Counted from the stretch's first letter, positions 35,799 to 45,228 are shown. The stretch is DNA of 64,000 nucleotides from Spirosoma aerolatum (GCF_002056795.1 NZ_CP020104.1:6829501-6893500), one strand, 5' to 3'. The notes: generated by a model from the letters alone, not told the origin. Numbers and translations: made by a program.

Positions 35799-35923
35799 GT
35801 TGTAAAGATAAAGTAATTAGCGGAGTAGTATAGTGAAAGTGGGAGTCTGGAGTATATCAATTACAGTAAGTTAATGTAGGATATACGAACTCTACGATTC
35901 ATGGCAGTACACATCGCACTCGC

Positions 35924-36532
35924 TTATCCTGAGAAACTACGCCCCATTCGGCTAAAGAAGCCGCTGCGACCACCGGATGGGCGGGTGGTGCGTGTGACGC
36001 GCGAACTACGAACATTTTCGCTCACGTGCCTTGACCGATTATACAAACCGGTGTTTGCATAAACACCCGAACTGTAGCGACGTTCGTACTCGTCGTAGCG
36101 GGGAGCAGTTGAGCGACCCAGCATGTAGCCCAGGCTTCCCCACAGTAAAGCGTTCGCTAAACCATTATGGTGATGCGCATGATAGGCACTCGGGTTATTC
36201 AGATAGGTACGGGTTGACTCGTCATTCTCAACCAGTCGTTTGGCAGCATCAACACTTAATGTATCCCGATGACCGTCGAAATAACTCACAATGGCCCCAG
36301 CCTGACCAGGATTGGCCTGCACTTCGTCGGTAATTTTAAAATTTCCGGGAGAGGTTTCGGTAATGTATGTCCGTACACCCTGCTGAAAGCGCGTTTCCGT
36401 TTGCTCTTCGGAACGACTGTTTCCGCAGCTTTGGAGCACAGCAGCCCCATTAAGCAGTGCTAGGGTAAGCGTAGTACTAAGGGTAATATCTTTAACGCGC
36501 CGAAGAACGGCATGCCGGCGAAGGGGTGTCAT
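35924..36532 (-). CDS. Lipoprotein with Arg/Ser/Gly-rich tail
   Basis: A 202-residue protein. A long N-terminal region ends in a lipobox-like VLQSC (Cys about 36), so it should be a lipoprotein, although the region before the hydrophobic core is unusually long and basic. The middle (about 58-100) is a small alpha/beta part. A hydrophobic Gly-rich stretch, ANALLWGSLGYMLGRS (about 126-141), precedes a tail rich in Arg, Ser and Gly. The layout, with a short domain, a glycine-rich hydrophobic helix and a basic tail, recalls UPF0323-type lipoproteins, but the match is weak. No function is assigned. Confidence 0.6.
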   Translation of the reverse strand: MTPLRRHAVLRRVKDITLSTTLTLALLNGAAVLQSCGNSRSEEQTETRFQQGVRTYITETSPGNFKITDEVQANPGQAGAIVSYFDGHRDTLSVDAAKRLVENDESTRTYLNNPSAYHAHHHNGLANALLWGSLGYMLGRSTAPRYDEYERRYSSGVYANTGLYNRSRHVSENVRSSRVTRTTRPSGGRSGFFSRMGRSFSG

Positions 36533-36630
36533 AGCCTGATTTAGTGATAATTGACCGCTAAGCTATACCACCTGTGCGAGGGTTACAACTGAATAAGGAT
36601 GAACTGTTAGTAAGGGTTACTTAACGGTTG

Positions 36631-37386
36631 CTAGAACGGACGGTACTTCGTTCCGAACAAAATGGCGATACCTGCCGAAGCACTGACCACATTCACCGTC
36701 CGATCGCTGCTGAACGTAGCACTTTCGGGACGGCTCGTACCACTGGTAGTAGTTGATGTCACGTTATCAAACGTAAACGCAGCCTGACTATAATCGGCGT
36801 TAAGTAGCACAGCCGTATTCAATCCCAGTCGATACCGTAACGACAGTCCTCCGCCATAAGCCATCGCTGTACTTTGCGAACCCGTGGTCTTTACCGACAT
36901 TTCCGAACGCCCAACCAGCCCGGCAACCGATGTATTGGGCAATACCGCCAGCGCCCGGCCTGCCAACAAACGGGCATCGACCGAAAAACGTCCGCCCATT
37001 GGCAATGACACATAAGGCCCAGCCATAACCGTCATAACCGACCAGTTATCGGCTTTTGCAGTCCAATTGCTTGAATTGCTCTGTGATATTGCGCTGAGCA
37101 TAGCGCCTGTATTGACCGAATTACGATGTTGCTCTCCCCGAATCATCAGTCCAACTGGGCCAGCAATCCGATACCCGGCCGACACGTTAAAGGCAAAACC
37201 TTCACCGGCCATGCAAGCCTGACCGTCGGTTGGCGAGCAACTGGCAAACCGCCCAACCGGTACACTGGCACCCGCAGATGCAGCAAAAAAACCTTTTTTA
37301 TCCTGATGCGATAAAATAAACGTCTTCTGGCAAAAGGAAGCGGTAGTCATTCCAGCCGCTATTACGGTTAAGAAGAGCTTTTTCAT
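36631..37386 (-). CDS. Outer-membrane beta-barrel protein
   Basis: About 251 residues, with a signal peptide (FLTVIAAGMTTASF, cut near CQK) and then alternating short hydrophobic strands separated by polar turns, each strand with aromatic residues. Segments like GFFAASAGASVPVGRF and GVGLSLRYRLGLN-type strands are typical of small OmpA/OmpW-like barrels. The final strand ends in a hydrophobic residue near the C-terminus (YRPF), a common barrel-assembly signal. The track of the frame starts at a TTG two codons earlier; I chose the ATG at 37386. Function is unknown. Confidence 0.75.
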   Translation of the reverse strand: MKKLFLTVIAAGMTTASFCQKTFILSHQDKKGFFAASAGASVPVGRFASCSPTDGQACMAGEGFAFNVSAGYRIAGPVGLMIRGEQHRNSVNTGAMLSAISQSNSSNWTAKADNWSVMTVMAGPYVSLPMGGRFSVDARLLAGRALAVLPNTSVAGLVGRSEMSVKTTGSQSTAMAYGGGLSLRYRLGLNTAVLLNADYSQAAFTFDNVTSTTTSGTSRPESATFSSDRTVNVVSASAGIAILFGTKYRPF

Positions 37387-37462
37387 AGCCAATTTGTTAC
37401 TGATAAATGCTAGTTAGTATCTTGTCAGACCACTAAACAAATACAGTGCCAAATTGGTGAAG

Positions 37463-37540
37463 GAGCGTATGATTGAGCGATTGAGTGAAAAAAGCTGACG
37501 CGTCCTCTTCACTCTTTCACTCTTTCGCTCTTTCGCTCTT
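37463..37540. repeat. Octamer-repeat palindrome at the 3' end of the trehalase gene
   Basis: Left units GATTGAGC/GATTGAGT lie at 37471-37486 and right units TCTTTCAC/TCTTTCGC at about 37506-37540. The halves are partly complementary (12 of 15 bases for GAGCGATTGAGTGAA). The right block encodes the last ten residues and stop codon of the trehalase gene. Confidence 0.7.
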
Positions 37541-39059
37541 TATCCATTGCCAGATACACCCCATTCGTCCAGCCGAAGCCATCCTGATTGGGGTATTCAC
37601 CGCCACCTGTGGTTAAAGCGGCATCGACCACGTTATATTTTTCCATCATTTTACCGGTAGCCCGGAATACTTTGTCGTTCAAGGCCAACCACCGATCGCG
37701 GCCTTCATTAGCGGTCTCAGTAAATCCATAGTTAATTAGCCCCTGATAAACAACCCATTGCAATGGTGCCCAGCCATTTGGCCAATCCCACTGCTGGCCC
37801 GTCTGACTAAGCGTAGTAACCCAACCACCAGCCTGTAGGAAATCGGCTTTAAGGCGATCATGGACCCGGCTGGCCTGCTCTGGGGTAGCCAGCTTGAAAA
37901 ATAATGGGAAGGCACCAGCCAGTGTCAGCGCATCCGTCTGGCGACCTTTTACGAAGTCGAAATCGTGAAAAAAGCCGGTTTCCTCGTTCCAGAATGTTTG
38001 CTGAATGGCTTTCTCGCGCGCTTTGATCAACGGGTCATAGTCATCATAGGCCATTTTCCAATCGCCCATCCGAAGAGCAGCATTATGCAGAGTTACTTCA
38101 AGTTGCCAAAGCAGGCAATTTAGATCGACGGAAATAATACTGGCGGTATCGATCAAAGCCAGTGTTCGTTGGTCCGTAAACCAGCGGCTACTGAAATCCC
38201 AGCCCGATTCGCAGGCCGCCCGGATGTGATTGTACAGCGCTTCGGGATGAACACCCAAAGGAGTCGCTTCTTCCGTTAGCTCGATTTCCTGCCGATAGGC
38301 TTCAGGCCGTGGTGTTGGCGTATCGTCCCAGTACCGGTTCAGTAGCCGATTGCTGGATAAGCGCACGACTCGCTTACGAACAGGTTTGGCGTCGGTCAAT
38401 TCCCGCTGGCCATCCATCCAGAATTCGTATTCGCGACGAAGCTGTTTTGAATACGTCTTCAGCGTGTCGTTGCCATCAATTTTCGCCAGCAGATTGACCA
38501 TTAAGGAAAAGTAGGGGGGCTGCGATCGACTCAAAAAGTATGTCCGGTTTCCATTGGGTATGAATCCTAAGGTATCGATCAGGTACGCAAAATTATCGAG
38601 CATAGCCCGGATCAACTTGACCTGTGCTTCACCCGATTCTTTCAGACCTAGCATGGTAAAGTAGCTATCCCAATAGAAAATTTCCCGAAAACGGCCACCC
38701 GGCACCACATACGGATGTGGCAGCGGCACCCGAGAACTACCTTTCACGTGCACATCCTCGGGACGGGTAAGTCGGTTCCACAGTCGATTGATGTGTTCGG
38801 TTGTAGTGACGGTAGTATCGCTGACGTAATTATCTGCCAATTTCTGCGGAACAACGAAATAGGCATGAACAAACGCACTCAGGTCGAAGCCGGGCTTACC
38901 TTTTTCAGCTTCGTATAAAGTAACTAAATCTGTTGGTGACAACGTCGGCACACAGTCTACAAACGTTTTAGAATCGGCAAAGACGTGACCTAACTGGACA
39001 TCGCGAAACAAATTGCCAAATACTACATCGGGAGATTGGGGAAACAACGCAGGTGCCAA
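37509..39059 (-). CDS. Alpha,alpha-trehalase (GH37)
   Basis: About 516 residues of glycoside hydrolase family 37, which splits trehalose into two glucose molecules. Both family signatures are present: PGGRFREIFYWDSYF (about 118-132) and QQWDWPNGWAPLQW (about 426-439). The start is uncertain. The frame opens only at a TTG (39059); upstream in frame come hydrophobic residues (NFLPFALAPAL) and then a TGA, which looks like a signal peptide broken by a frameshift. The last ten residues come from an octamer repeat. It is divergent from an MFS transporter, which suggests joint disaccharide or glucose use. The enzyme family is secure. Confidence 0.9.
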   Translation of the reverse strand: MAPALFPQSPDVVFGNLFRDVQLGHVFADSKTFVDCVPTLSPTDLVTLYEAEKGKPGFDLSAFVHAYFVVPQKLADNYVSDTTVTTTEHINRLWNRLTRPEDVHVKGSSRVPLPHPYVVPGGRFREIFYWDSYFTMLGLKESGEAQVKLIRAMLDNFAYLIDTLGFIPNGNRTYFLSRSQPPYFSLMVNLLAKIDGNDTLKTYSKQLRREYEFWMDGQRELTDAKPVRKRVVRLSSNRLLNRYWDDTPTPRPEAYRQEIELTEEATPLGVHPEALYNHIRAACESGWDFSSRWFTDQRTLALIDTASIISVDLNCLLWQLEVTLHNAALRMGDWKMAYDDYDPLIKAREKAIQQTFWNEETGFFHDFDFVKGRQTDALTLAGAFPLFFKLATPEQASRVHDRLKADFLQAGGWVTTLSQTGQQWDWPNGWAPLQWVVYQGLINYGFTETANEGRDRWLALNDKVFRATGKMMEKYNVVDAALTTGGGEYPNQDGFGWTNGVYLAMDKERKSERVKE

Positions 39060-39164
39060 AGCAAATGGGAGAAAGTTTCAAAATCGTAACCAAAAAGCGG
39101 CTGCTTTGCCATGATCGCAAACCAGTTATGGAAGCAAAAATGCAAAAAGCGCAACTTATACGGG

Positions 39165-39172
39165 CAAAAATA
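39165..39172 (-). promoter_or_regulatory. Putative -7 box for trehalase
   Basis: The minus strand reads TATTTTTG, an exact TAnnTTTG match, about 105 bases from the first in-frame start. This placement implies that translation was meant to begin well upstream of the TTG at 39059, which supports a lost or shifted signal peptide. Confidence 0.4.
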
Positions 39173-39226
39173 ATACAAATAAACTCGTATGTTTATGATT
39201 TAGAACTCGTTAACCACCGTAATTCG

Positions 39227-40492
39227 ATGAGCCACTGGCGTATTAAACTCTCGCTTCTTCTTAACTACTTCGTTTTTGCTATTCTTCTCAACAGTGTTGG
39301 TACAGTCATTTTGCAGGTTCAGAACAACTATGGGGTGTCGGAATCAGCCGCCAGTGTGCTCGAAGCATTTAAGGATTTAACCATTGCTATCGTCTCCTTT
39401 CTGGTTGCTTCCTACATCACACGGATCGGCTATAAACGAGCGATGCTGGTTGCGCTGGGTATGGTTACGCTGGCTTGCCTGCTGATGCCGCAGGTTCCGG
39501 CTTTCTGGACAACTAAGCTACTTTTTGCGGCAACCGGAGCGGGCTTTGCGCTCATCAAAGTATCGATCTTTGCTACCATTGGCCTGGTTACCAACGACTC
39601 AAACGGGCACGCCAGTTTCATGAATTTTCTGGAATCCTTTTTCATGATTGGCGTATTATCAGGCTATTTTCTATTCACTCTTTTTGTCGACGACTCCAAC
39701 TTAAAGTCAACGGCTTGGCTGAATACCTATTATGTGCTGGCCGGAATTGCCTTACTGGCCTTTTTACTGCTTCTGATTACCCCGATTGATGAATCAAGAG
39801 TTCGCCAGGAGGTGGCCCGGACGCTGGCCGAAGATTTGGGCGATATGCTTAGTCTGGCTATTAGACCCGTTGTACTGGTTTTTATCATTACCGCCTTTAC
39901 CTACGTACTGATGGAGCAGGGTATCATGAGTTGGTTACCGACCTTCAACAGTAAGATTCTGAATCTGCCTACCTCACTCAGTATCCAGATGGCGAGTATT
40001 CTGGCCGCTTCAACGGCAGCTGGACGTTTTTTGGCGGGTGTGATGCTAAGTCGCGTTTCTTGGTACTGGCTGCTCATCAGTTGCCTGGTCGGAGCGGCCG
40101 GACTAGTCCTGCTTGCTTTACCGCTGGCCACCGATGTCAATGGACGAACCATCACGGGCTGGGGCGATGCCCCTATAGCTGCTTTTATTTTTCCCCTGAT
40201 TGGTCTGCTCATCGCACCTATCTATCCGGCCATTAATTCCGCCATTTTGAGTAGCTTGCCACTCCGGCAGCATGGACCAATGGCGGGTTTGATTGTTATT
40301 TTCTCGGCTCTTGGCGGAACCACAGGCTCTATCATTACTGGTCATGTGTTTGAAGCTTATGGCGGTCAAACGGCCTTCTATTTCTCGCTGGTTCCAATTG
40401 GTCTGTTGCTGGTACTCATTACGGTATTCAGCCGGATGCAAAAGAAAACAGGGTACGAGGTAAAACAGACGGCAGGTATGGCAGGACATTAG
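39227..40492 (+). CDS. MFS transporter, sugar-type
   Basis: About 421 residues with twelve probable membrane spans, the first at about 8-28. The family A-motif region is modified (ITRIGYKRAML after the second span). It best fits the sugar-proton symporter branch of the major facilitator superfamily that is common in Bacteroidota, but substrate specificity cannot be read. The frame extends about 58 codons upstream into the intergenic region; the ATG at 39227 begins just before the first membrane span. It is divergent from trehalase, so glucose, trehalose or a related sugar is a reasonable guess. Confidence 0.8.
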   Translation: MSHWRIKLSLLLNYFVFAILLNSVGTVILQVQNNYGVSESAASVLEAFKDLTIAIVSFLVASYITRIGYKRAMLVALGMVTLACLLMPQVPAFWTTKLLFAATGAGFALIKVSIFATIGLVTNDSNGHASFMNFLESFFMIGVLSGYFLFTLFVDDSNLKSTAWLNTYYVLAGIALLAFLLLLITPIDESRVRQEVARTLAEDLGDMLSLAIRPVVLVFIITAFTYVLMEQGIMSWLPTFNSKILNLPTSLSIQMASILAASTAAGRFLAGVMLSRVSWYWLLISCLVGAAGLVLLALPLATDVNGRTITGWGDAPIAAFIFPLIGLLIAPIYPAINSAILSSLPLRQHGPMAGLIVIFSALGGTTGSIITGHVFEAYGGQTAFYFSLVPIGLLLVLITVFSRMQKKTGYEVKQTAGMAGH

Positions 40493-40709
40493 TGGCTCCG
40501 AACTCACGGACTATTTCAGCCCTGTGCGATCTTATTCCTGACCACTAAACCGGGTGAAGCCATATAGGTATTGTTCGTCTCGTTTGTATTGTTAGCCTGG
40601 TGGCAATTGCCTATTTGCTAACGCACAATCCAGGTTAAACACCCTACCCTAAGCCGGAATTAACTAGTTAGTTGACTTTTGAGACAAGCACTTTCGCTAA
40701 TTCTTCCTC

Positions 40710-43142
40710 CTAATTGCCGCTCTGTACATCATCGTTCCGAATACCGCGTTTGTTCTTTTTAATCGACTCCCTGAGTTTCCCAAATTTGTAGTTCAGACTC
40801 ATCGTAAACGACCGGAAGTAATCCCAGCGAAAACTCGTTTGCTGAAAATCGGGGCCGGAGGTGGTGCTCAGATTTTGACGGTATTTTCGAAACGGATTAT
40901 TTATGGAACTGGCAACGGAAAGTTTGTCTTTGATCAGGTCTTTATTGACACTAACTGACGAGCTCATCATCCGATTAGTGGCCCCTTGCAGGTTAATACT
41001 TGGCCCATTTGGCTGCAAATTGGCCGTCAACCGCCAGTCTTTCGGAAGTTTATAACTGGTCGACAGCGAGGCCTGGTACATTAATCCTTCATTTTTAATC
41101 AATACGCCATTGACTACACCCTGTACCATGCCATAGGCAACCCGGCTGTTTATACTGACATTCCACCGCTTGGTAACGGGCAGATTGACGTTCACATACA
41201 GGCTCGGGAGCTTTGCCGTACCCGTGTTACCGTACGATGTGCGCGTAATATTGGTGGTAGAATCATAAACGGAAACCGGGAATATCAGGTCCCGGAAAAA
41301 TGTGAATCCTAGTCCTGTACTTAGTTGTATCTTACCCGACCCACTGAACGTTAATTGAATATCATTGACAAGGGCAGGTCGCAAATCAGGATTACCCGTT
41401 CGTTCAAAATTCGGGTTGGATCGATCCACAAAGGGATTTAATTGATAAATACCCGGCCGCTGAATCCGCTGTGTATAGCTCAGAATAAGTCCACTATTGT
41501 TCCTGAGTTTTCGGTTTATCGATACAGAAGGAATCAGATTTACGTAAGTTCGCTTCACTCTGGAATCGACCGACATGAAATCGGCATCAATAACGGTTTC
41601 CTCTATACGCACTCCTGCTTTTATACCCCAGTTTTTTAGTGCATACTGATAGGTGGTGTAGGCTCCAAACACATTCTGGGTATTCCTGAATCGGTTACTG
41701 ATGCTGGGTTGAATGCTATAGCGGCCTGTTACGGAATCAACAACTGCATATTGAAAATCACTTTTATTATCCCGTAAGATACCCTTCAAACCGGCTTCGA
41801 TCTGGTGTTTTTTAACGGGATGAACATAATCGACCTGAAAGGTTTGCTCGGCAAAACGCTGGTCGTTCACCTGCCGATAATCAGGCCTGATATAGTTCAA
41901 TTGATCGCTAATAGACAAATCAGCCTTCTGCTGGCTCCCGTACGATAGATAACGGTACGAAAACGTCAGCAAGCGGTTTTTATTGGACCGAAAGCCCCGC
42001 TGATAATTCACTGATGCATCCAGACCATTGCCGTTTCCAGTATTGTTATTTTCCAGCCTATACCCCTGTAACCGAACGTCTGAGTCCATCAACGAACTGG
42101 TCTGTATCGTATAGCCTTCCGAGCGGTTGCCATTCAGATTGAACTGAGCCGAGATCAGGTTCAGCGAATCCAGCTCATAACTCATCTCATAGCCCAGATA
42201 ACCTGTCCGGCTCTTCGATTCGGTAGTGCCTTCCTGCAACAGCATAGTAGGTTGCAGCCCGGAGGTAAATCGCTGAATTCCAACTCGAATGGGCAGGTTC
42301 GTATACAGGTTGGCGCCACCAAACGCCGAAATACCAAATTTCCCCAGCTTAGCCGACACCGATCCACCCAGGCCAGGCCCTCCATTGGGAAAACGCTCGC
42401 TGATATTGGCAGAGCCGTTGTAGCCATTATCCAGCTTTTTCGTCGTGATAATGTTAATAATCCCCGCCAGCCCTTCCGCATCGTATTTGGCTGGGGGCGA
42501 TGTAATCACCTCAATTCGCTCGATGGACGAAGCGGGCATAGTCCGAAGAATATCCTTGTAACTTCGTTCCATCATACTCGACGGCTTGCCATTGATCAGG
42601 ATTTTGAAATCGCTGTTGCCTTTCAGCAGGATGTTATTATCTGCATCCAGCGAAAGCAGTGGCACTTTTCGCATCATTTCCAGCACATTAACCACTTTAC
42701 TTTCGGGGTCGGCCTGAAGGTCGTAGGTAATACGGTCGATCTCCTGCTTTAAAATCTGTTTCGTACCCGTAACAACCACTTCCTGTAAGCCAACCATGGC
42801 TGAGCCCAGCGGCACCATACCCAGGTCTATTGTCTTGTGAAGCGAATCGGTCAGGCTAATGGCAATTCGTTTAGTCTTATACCCTACACCGACCATATCC
42901 AGGGAATAATTTCCGGCTTCCAAACCGACAAACGCAAATGAGCCGTCCTCCTTGGAGTAATCGACTTTCAGAACGGTATTTGGAGCTTTCATTAAGTTGA
43001 CTGTTATAAATGTCATCACCTTATGAGTTACCGAATCAGCAATGATTCCACGAACCGAATAGGCTTCGGGTCGTTTTTGGGCAATACCAATGTGGTAGCA
43101 CAATAGGAGTATCAATAGTACTAGTGCGTTGAGAATTTTCAT
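40710..43142 (-). CDS. TonB-receptor-like outer-membrane protein with regulatory-like domain
   Basis: About 810 residues. A signal peptide (LVLLILLLCYHIGIA) is followed by a carboxypeptidase-regulatory-like beta-sandwich (about 25-105), a plug-like domain (about 115-235, with ILINGKPSSMM and IERIEVITSPPAKYDAEG) and a long beta-barrel of the outer-membrane beta-barrel family 3 type. Such proteins are outer-membrane transporters or receptors related to the SusC/TonB group. No SusD partner or TonB-box was seen. It lies downstream of the DUF6249 gene on the same strand, with a 181-base gap. Confidence 0.85.
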   Translation of the reverse strand: MKILNALVLLILLLCYHIGIAQKRPEAYSVRGIIADSVTHKVMTFITVNLMKAPNTVLKVDYSKEDGSFAFVGLEAGNYSLDMVGVGYKTKRIAISLTDSLHKTIDLGMVPLGSAMVGLQEVVVTGTKQILKQEIDRITYDLQADPESKVVNVLEMMRKVPLLSLDADNNILLKGNSDFKILINGKPSSMMERSYKDILRTMPASSIERIEVITSPPAKYDAEGLAGIINIITTKKLDNGYNGSANISERFPNGGPGLGGSVSAKLGKFGISAFGGANLYTNLPIRVGIQRFTSGLQPTMLLQEGTTESKSRTGYLGYEMSYELDSLNLISAQFNLNGNRSEGYTIQTSSLMDSDVRLQGYRLENNNTGNGNGLDASVNYQRGFRSNKNRLLTFSYRYLSYGSQQKADLSISDQLNYIRPDYRQVNDQRFAEQTFQVDYVHPVKKHQIEAGLKGILRDNKSDFQYAVVDSVTGRYSIQPSISNRFRNTQNVFGAYTTYQYALKNWGIKAGVRIEETVIDADFMSVDSRVKRTYVNLIPSVSINRKLRNNSGLILSYTQRIQRPGIYQLNPFVDRSNPNFERTGNPDLRPALVNDIQLTFSGSGKIQLSTGLGFTFFRDLIFPVSVYDSTTNITRTSYGNTGTAKLPSLYVNVNLPVTKRWNVSINSRVAYGMVQGVVNGVLIKNEGLMYQASLSTSYKLPKDWRLTANLQPNGPSINLQGATNRMMSSSVSVNKDLIKDKLSVASSINNPFRKYRQNLSTTSGPDFQQTSFRWDYFRSFTMSLNYKFGKLRESIKKNKRGIRNDDVQSGN

Positions 43143-43323
43143 AGATGTACTGGCTAATCGATTTGGACAGGCAAAGCGATTCCGATAAGAGATTCAGGCT
43201 CTTTTAGGGGGAATCATAGGAATGGAACCGGAGTAGTTGTGTTAATAGCAATCAGGCACCGTTGGCAGAGAGCGGCCTGGGCCTACCAGCAATTAAAAAC
43301 CAAGAGAGAGTAGGCAGGGGGCG

Positions 43324-43668
43324 TTACTTCTTCTTCGACAGCCGTTGCTCAATCACGAAGTTGAGAATCAGGCTAAGACCACCGAATAAAAATACCATCG
43401 ACAGAAAGGAGGTAACGCTGCCAATACCGTAATAGTCGTGCAGTATATCGCCTACAATCATACCTATGGCAATTCCGACGAACAGCATCCCAAATTTCAA
43501 CGTAGGTGAAATGGAGTTGTTACCCGAAAATATGGACGCATCGACGCCCCGCTCGATCATAGCCATTCGTTCGCGGGAACGCGTCATCAGGAATACATAT
43601 ACGATTCCGAAAATGCCCGCAAATGCGCCAAGAGATATAAGAATATGTTTAATGTCGTCGCCATCCAT
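43324..43668 (-). CDS. DUF6249-type small membrane protein
   Basis: A 114-residue protein with three hydrophobic segments (about 8-27, 58-76 and 84-104) and a soluble loop between the first two containing RSRERMAMIERGVDASIF. The order span-loop-span-span and that ERMAMIERG block match the DUF6249 family, whose genes are often next to ECF sigma factors. Function is unknown. It is divergent from the sigma factor gene at 43861, with 192 bases between. Confidence 0.8.
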   Translation of the reverse strand: MDGDDIKHILISLGAFAGIFGIVYVFLMTRSRERMAMIERGVDASIFSGNNSISPTLKFGMLFVGIAIGMIVGDILHDYYGIGSVTSFLSMVFLFGGLSLILNFVIEQRLSKKK

Positions 43669-43860
43669 ACGGTTATTCGTTTATTATTTCTTACTAATTG
43701 ATTTCGCTGCATATGACCGTCGAAATAGAAATAGGGTTACAGCTATTCGCAAAAAAATTATGCATAAAAATAAAATAGCTTTTCGCTGTAACCTTCTTTT
43801 GAAAACTCAGGTCTAATCGGGCAACGTGTACGAACAGTTCCCCAACAAACCAAGAGGCTC

Positions 43861-44412
43861 GTGAAGCAACCCGATGATCAGGTCTATATCGACAAAGTCA
43901 AACAGGGCGACTCGGCTTCTTTTGCGTTTCTTGTGGATCGATACAAGCATATGGCCTACACGATTGCGCTACGCATCATGCGAAATGCTGAAGACGCCGA
44001 AGACGCAGCCCAGGAAGGTTTCGTAAAAGCGTATCAGCAGCTTCACCGATTTGAGGGTAAATCGAAGTTCTCAACCTGGCTCTACACGATTGTATATCGG
44101 GTAGCTGTCTCTAAATTGGAGCAACAGCGGGTCGCCACGGTTCCGATCCAGGAAGAACTAACTGAAACCTATAGTAATTCGTATCAAACCAATCAACTGG
44201 AGAGCCTTCAGGTATCGGATCAGCAGAAATACATCAAGGATGCGATTGAACGGCTACCCGCAACAGAAGGGTTATTGATCACGTTGTATTACCTGGATGA
44301 AAAGTCCATCCGGGAGATTGAGGAGATTACCGGCCTATCGGAATCCAATATCAAGGTGAAATTATTCCGAGCCAGAAAAGTATTGGAAGAACAGTTACGT
44401 TTTTTATTGTAG
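43861..44412 (+). CDS. ECF RNA polymerase sigma factor
   Basis: About 183 residues, the RpoE-like ECF type. Region 2 shows NAEDAEDAAQEGFVKAYQQL and KFSTWLYTIVYRVAVSKL; region 4 (about 128-180) shows LPATEGLLITLYY and a helix-turn-helix EIEEITGLSESNIKVKLFRARK. The start is a GTG at 43861. The stop codon TAG overlaps the first base of a MITE-like element, which now separates this gene from its probable anti-sigma partner at 44692. It is divergent from the DUF6249 gene. Confidence 0.92.
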   Translation: MKQPDDQVYIDKVKQGDSASFAFLVDRYKHMAYTIALRIMRNAEDAEDAAQEGFVKAYQQLHRFEGKSKFSTWLYTIVYRVAVSKLEQQRVATVPIQEELTETYSNSYQTNQLESLQVSDQQKYIKDAIERLPATEGLLITLYYLDEKSIREIEEITGLSESNIKVKLFRARKVLEEQLRFLL

Positions 44413-44573
44413 AACCTGTTTAAAGTTTTGTTTAGAAGCGATTTTGTCATTCCGACGAAGGAGGAATCTTATAGTTTCCTTATCTTCAAGTAGGGATAGT
44501 TATAAGATTCCTCCTTCCTCGGAATGACAAAAGCACTGGTTTCAATTACAGTTTCGAAAGTTTAAACAGGCTC
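44412..44573. mobile_element. MITE-like palindromic element
   Basis: 162 bases with terminal inverted repeats GAACCTGTTTAAAGTTTTG / (reverse complement) GAGCCTGTTTAAACTTTCG (16 of 19). Inside lies a second, long inverted repeat with 32-base arms (44442-44473 and 44501-44532, one mismatch) around a 27-base loop; these arms carry the words GTCATTCCGACGAAGGAGG. No transposase gene is present. Target-site duplications are not clear. It lies between an ECF sigma gene and its probable partner. Confidence 0.75.
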
Positions 44574-44691
44574 GTTAGGTACTAAAATCCGTTTCACCCC
44601 TAAAGAAGACTTTGTTTGAGTTTGTGCCAGGTCCTCTAGGGAATTTAGGGATAAAACGAGCCAGGAAGGCATTTGAAGAGTCCGTTAAGCT

Positions 44692-45180
44692 ATGGAGAAC
44701 GAAAACGAAGATAATTTCAGAAAGCTAATTCAAAAAGCACAGCCAGAGAAGCCGGGGGCTGCCTTTACCAATGCTATTATGCAACGGGTACAGGCAGCAT
44801 CGGAGTTGGAATCGGCCAAAGAAGTAACCCTGATTCAGCTTCTCCAATCGCATACCCTTGTCGAGACCCCATCGGCCAACTTTAGTCGTCGGGTGATGAA
44901 CCAGGTTATGGCTCGGCAATCCAAACCGTTAGAGCCGATCATCAGTACACGGGTTTGGTATATGATTGCGGCATCGCTGCTGTTCGTTATTGTTTCCTGC
45001 CTACTCCTACTCTCTTCCGGGTCATCGCAACCTACCTCTTCTGGACTGGATCAGCTTCTGTCTGGCTTCGATGGAACACTCAACGCCCTTCCAATTCAAT
45101 ACGCTCTAACCATTTTTGCCATGAGTGTTCTGATGGTAGCCGATTATCTCCTACGGAAGAATCGACGTGTAAGCGTCTGA
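44692..45180 (+). CDS. Anti-sigma-like membrane protein
   Basis: A 162-residue protein. Its cytoplasmic N-terminal half contains two related motifs, PGAAFTNAIMQRVQA and PSANFSRRVMNQVMA (about 22-36 and 61-75). Two membrane spans follow (about 92-112 and 136-154) and a basic end. Small membrane proteins directly after an ECF sigma gene are commonly its anti-sigma or partner. There is no recognisable zinc-binding anti-sigma motif. The role is inferred from position, on the far side of the MITE-like element. Confidence 0.65.
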   Translation: MENENEDNFRKLIQKAQPEKPGAAFTNAIMQRVQAASELESAKEVTLIQLLQSHTLVETPSANFSRRVMNQVMARQSKPLEPIISTRVWYMIAASLLFVIVSCLLLLSSGSSQPTSSGLDQLLSGFDGTLNALPIQYALTIFAMSVLMVADYLLRKNRRVSV

Positions 45181-45228
45181 TTACCTAAACGATTCAGATA
45201 CGTACACATCGGCTCTTTATGCAACCGC

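Noticed and set aside
37541..39059. Trehalase as pseudogene
   Set aside because: Both catalytic signatures and the whole fold are intact; only the start region is questionable.
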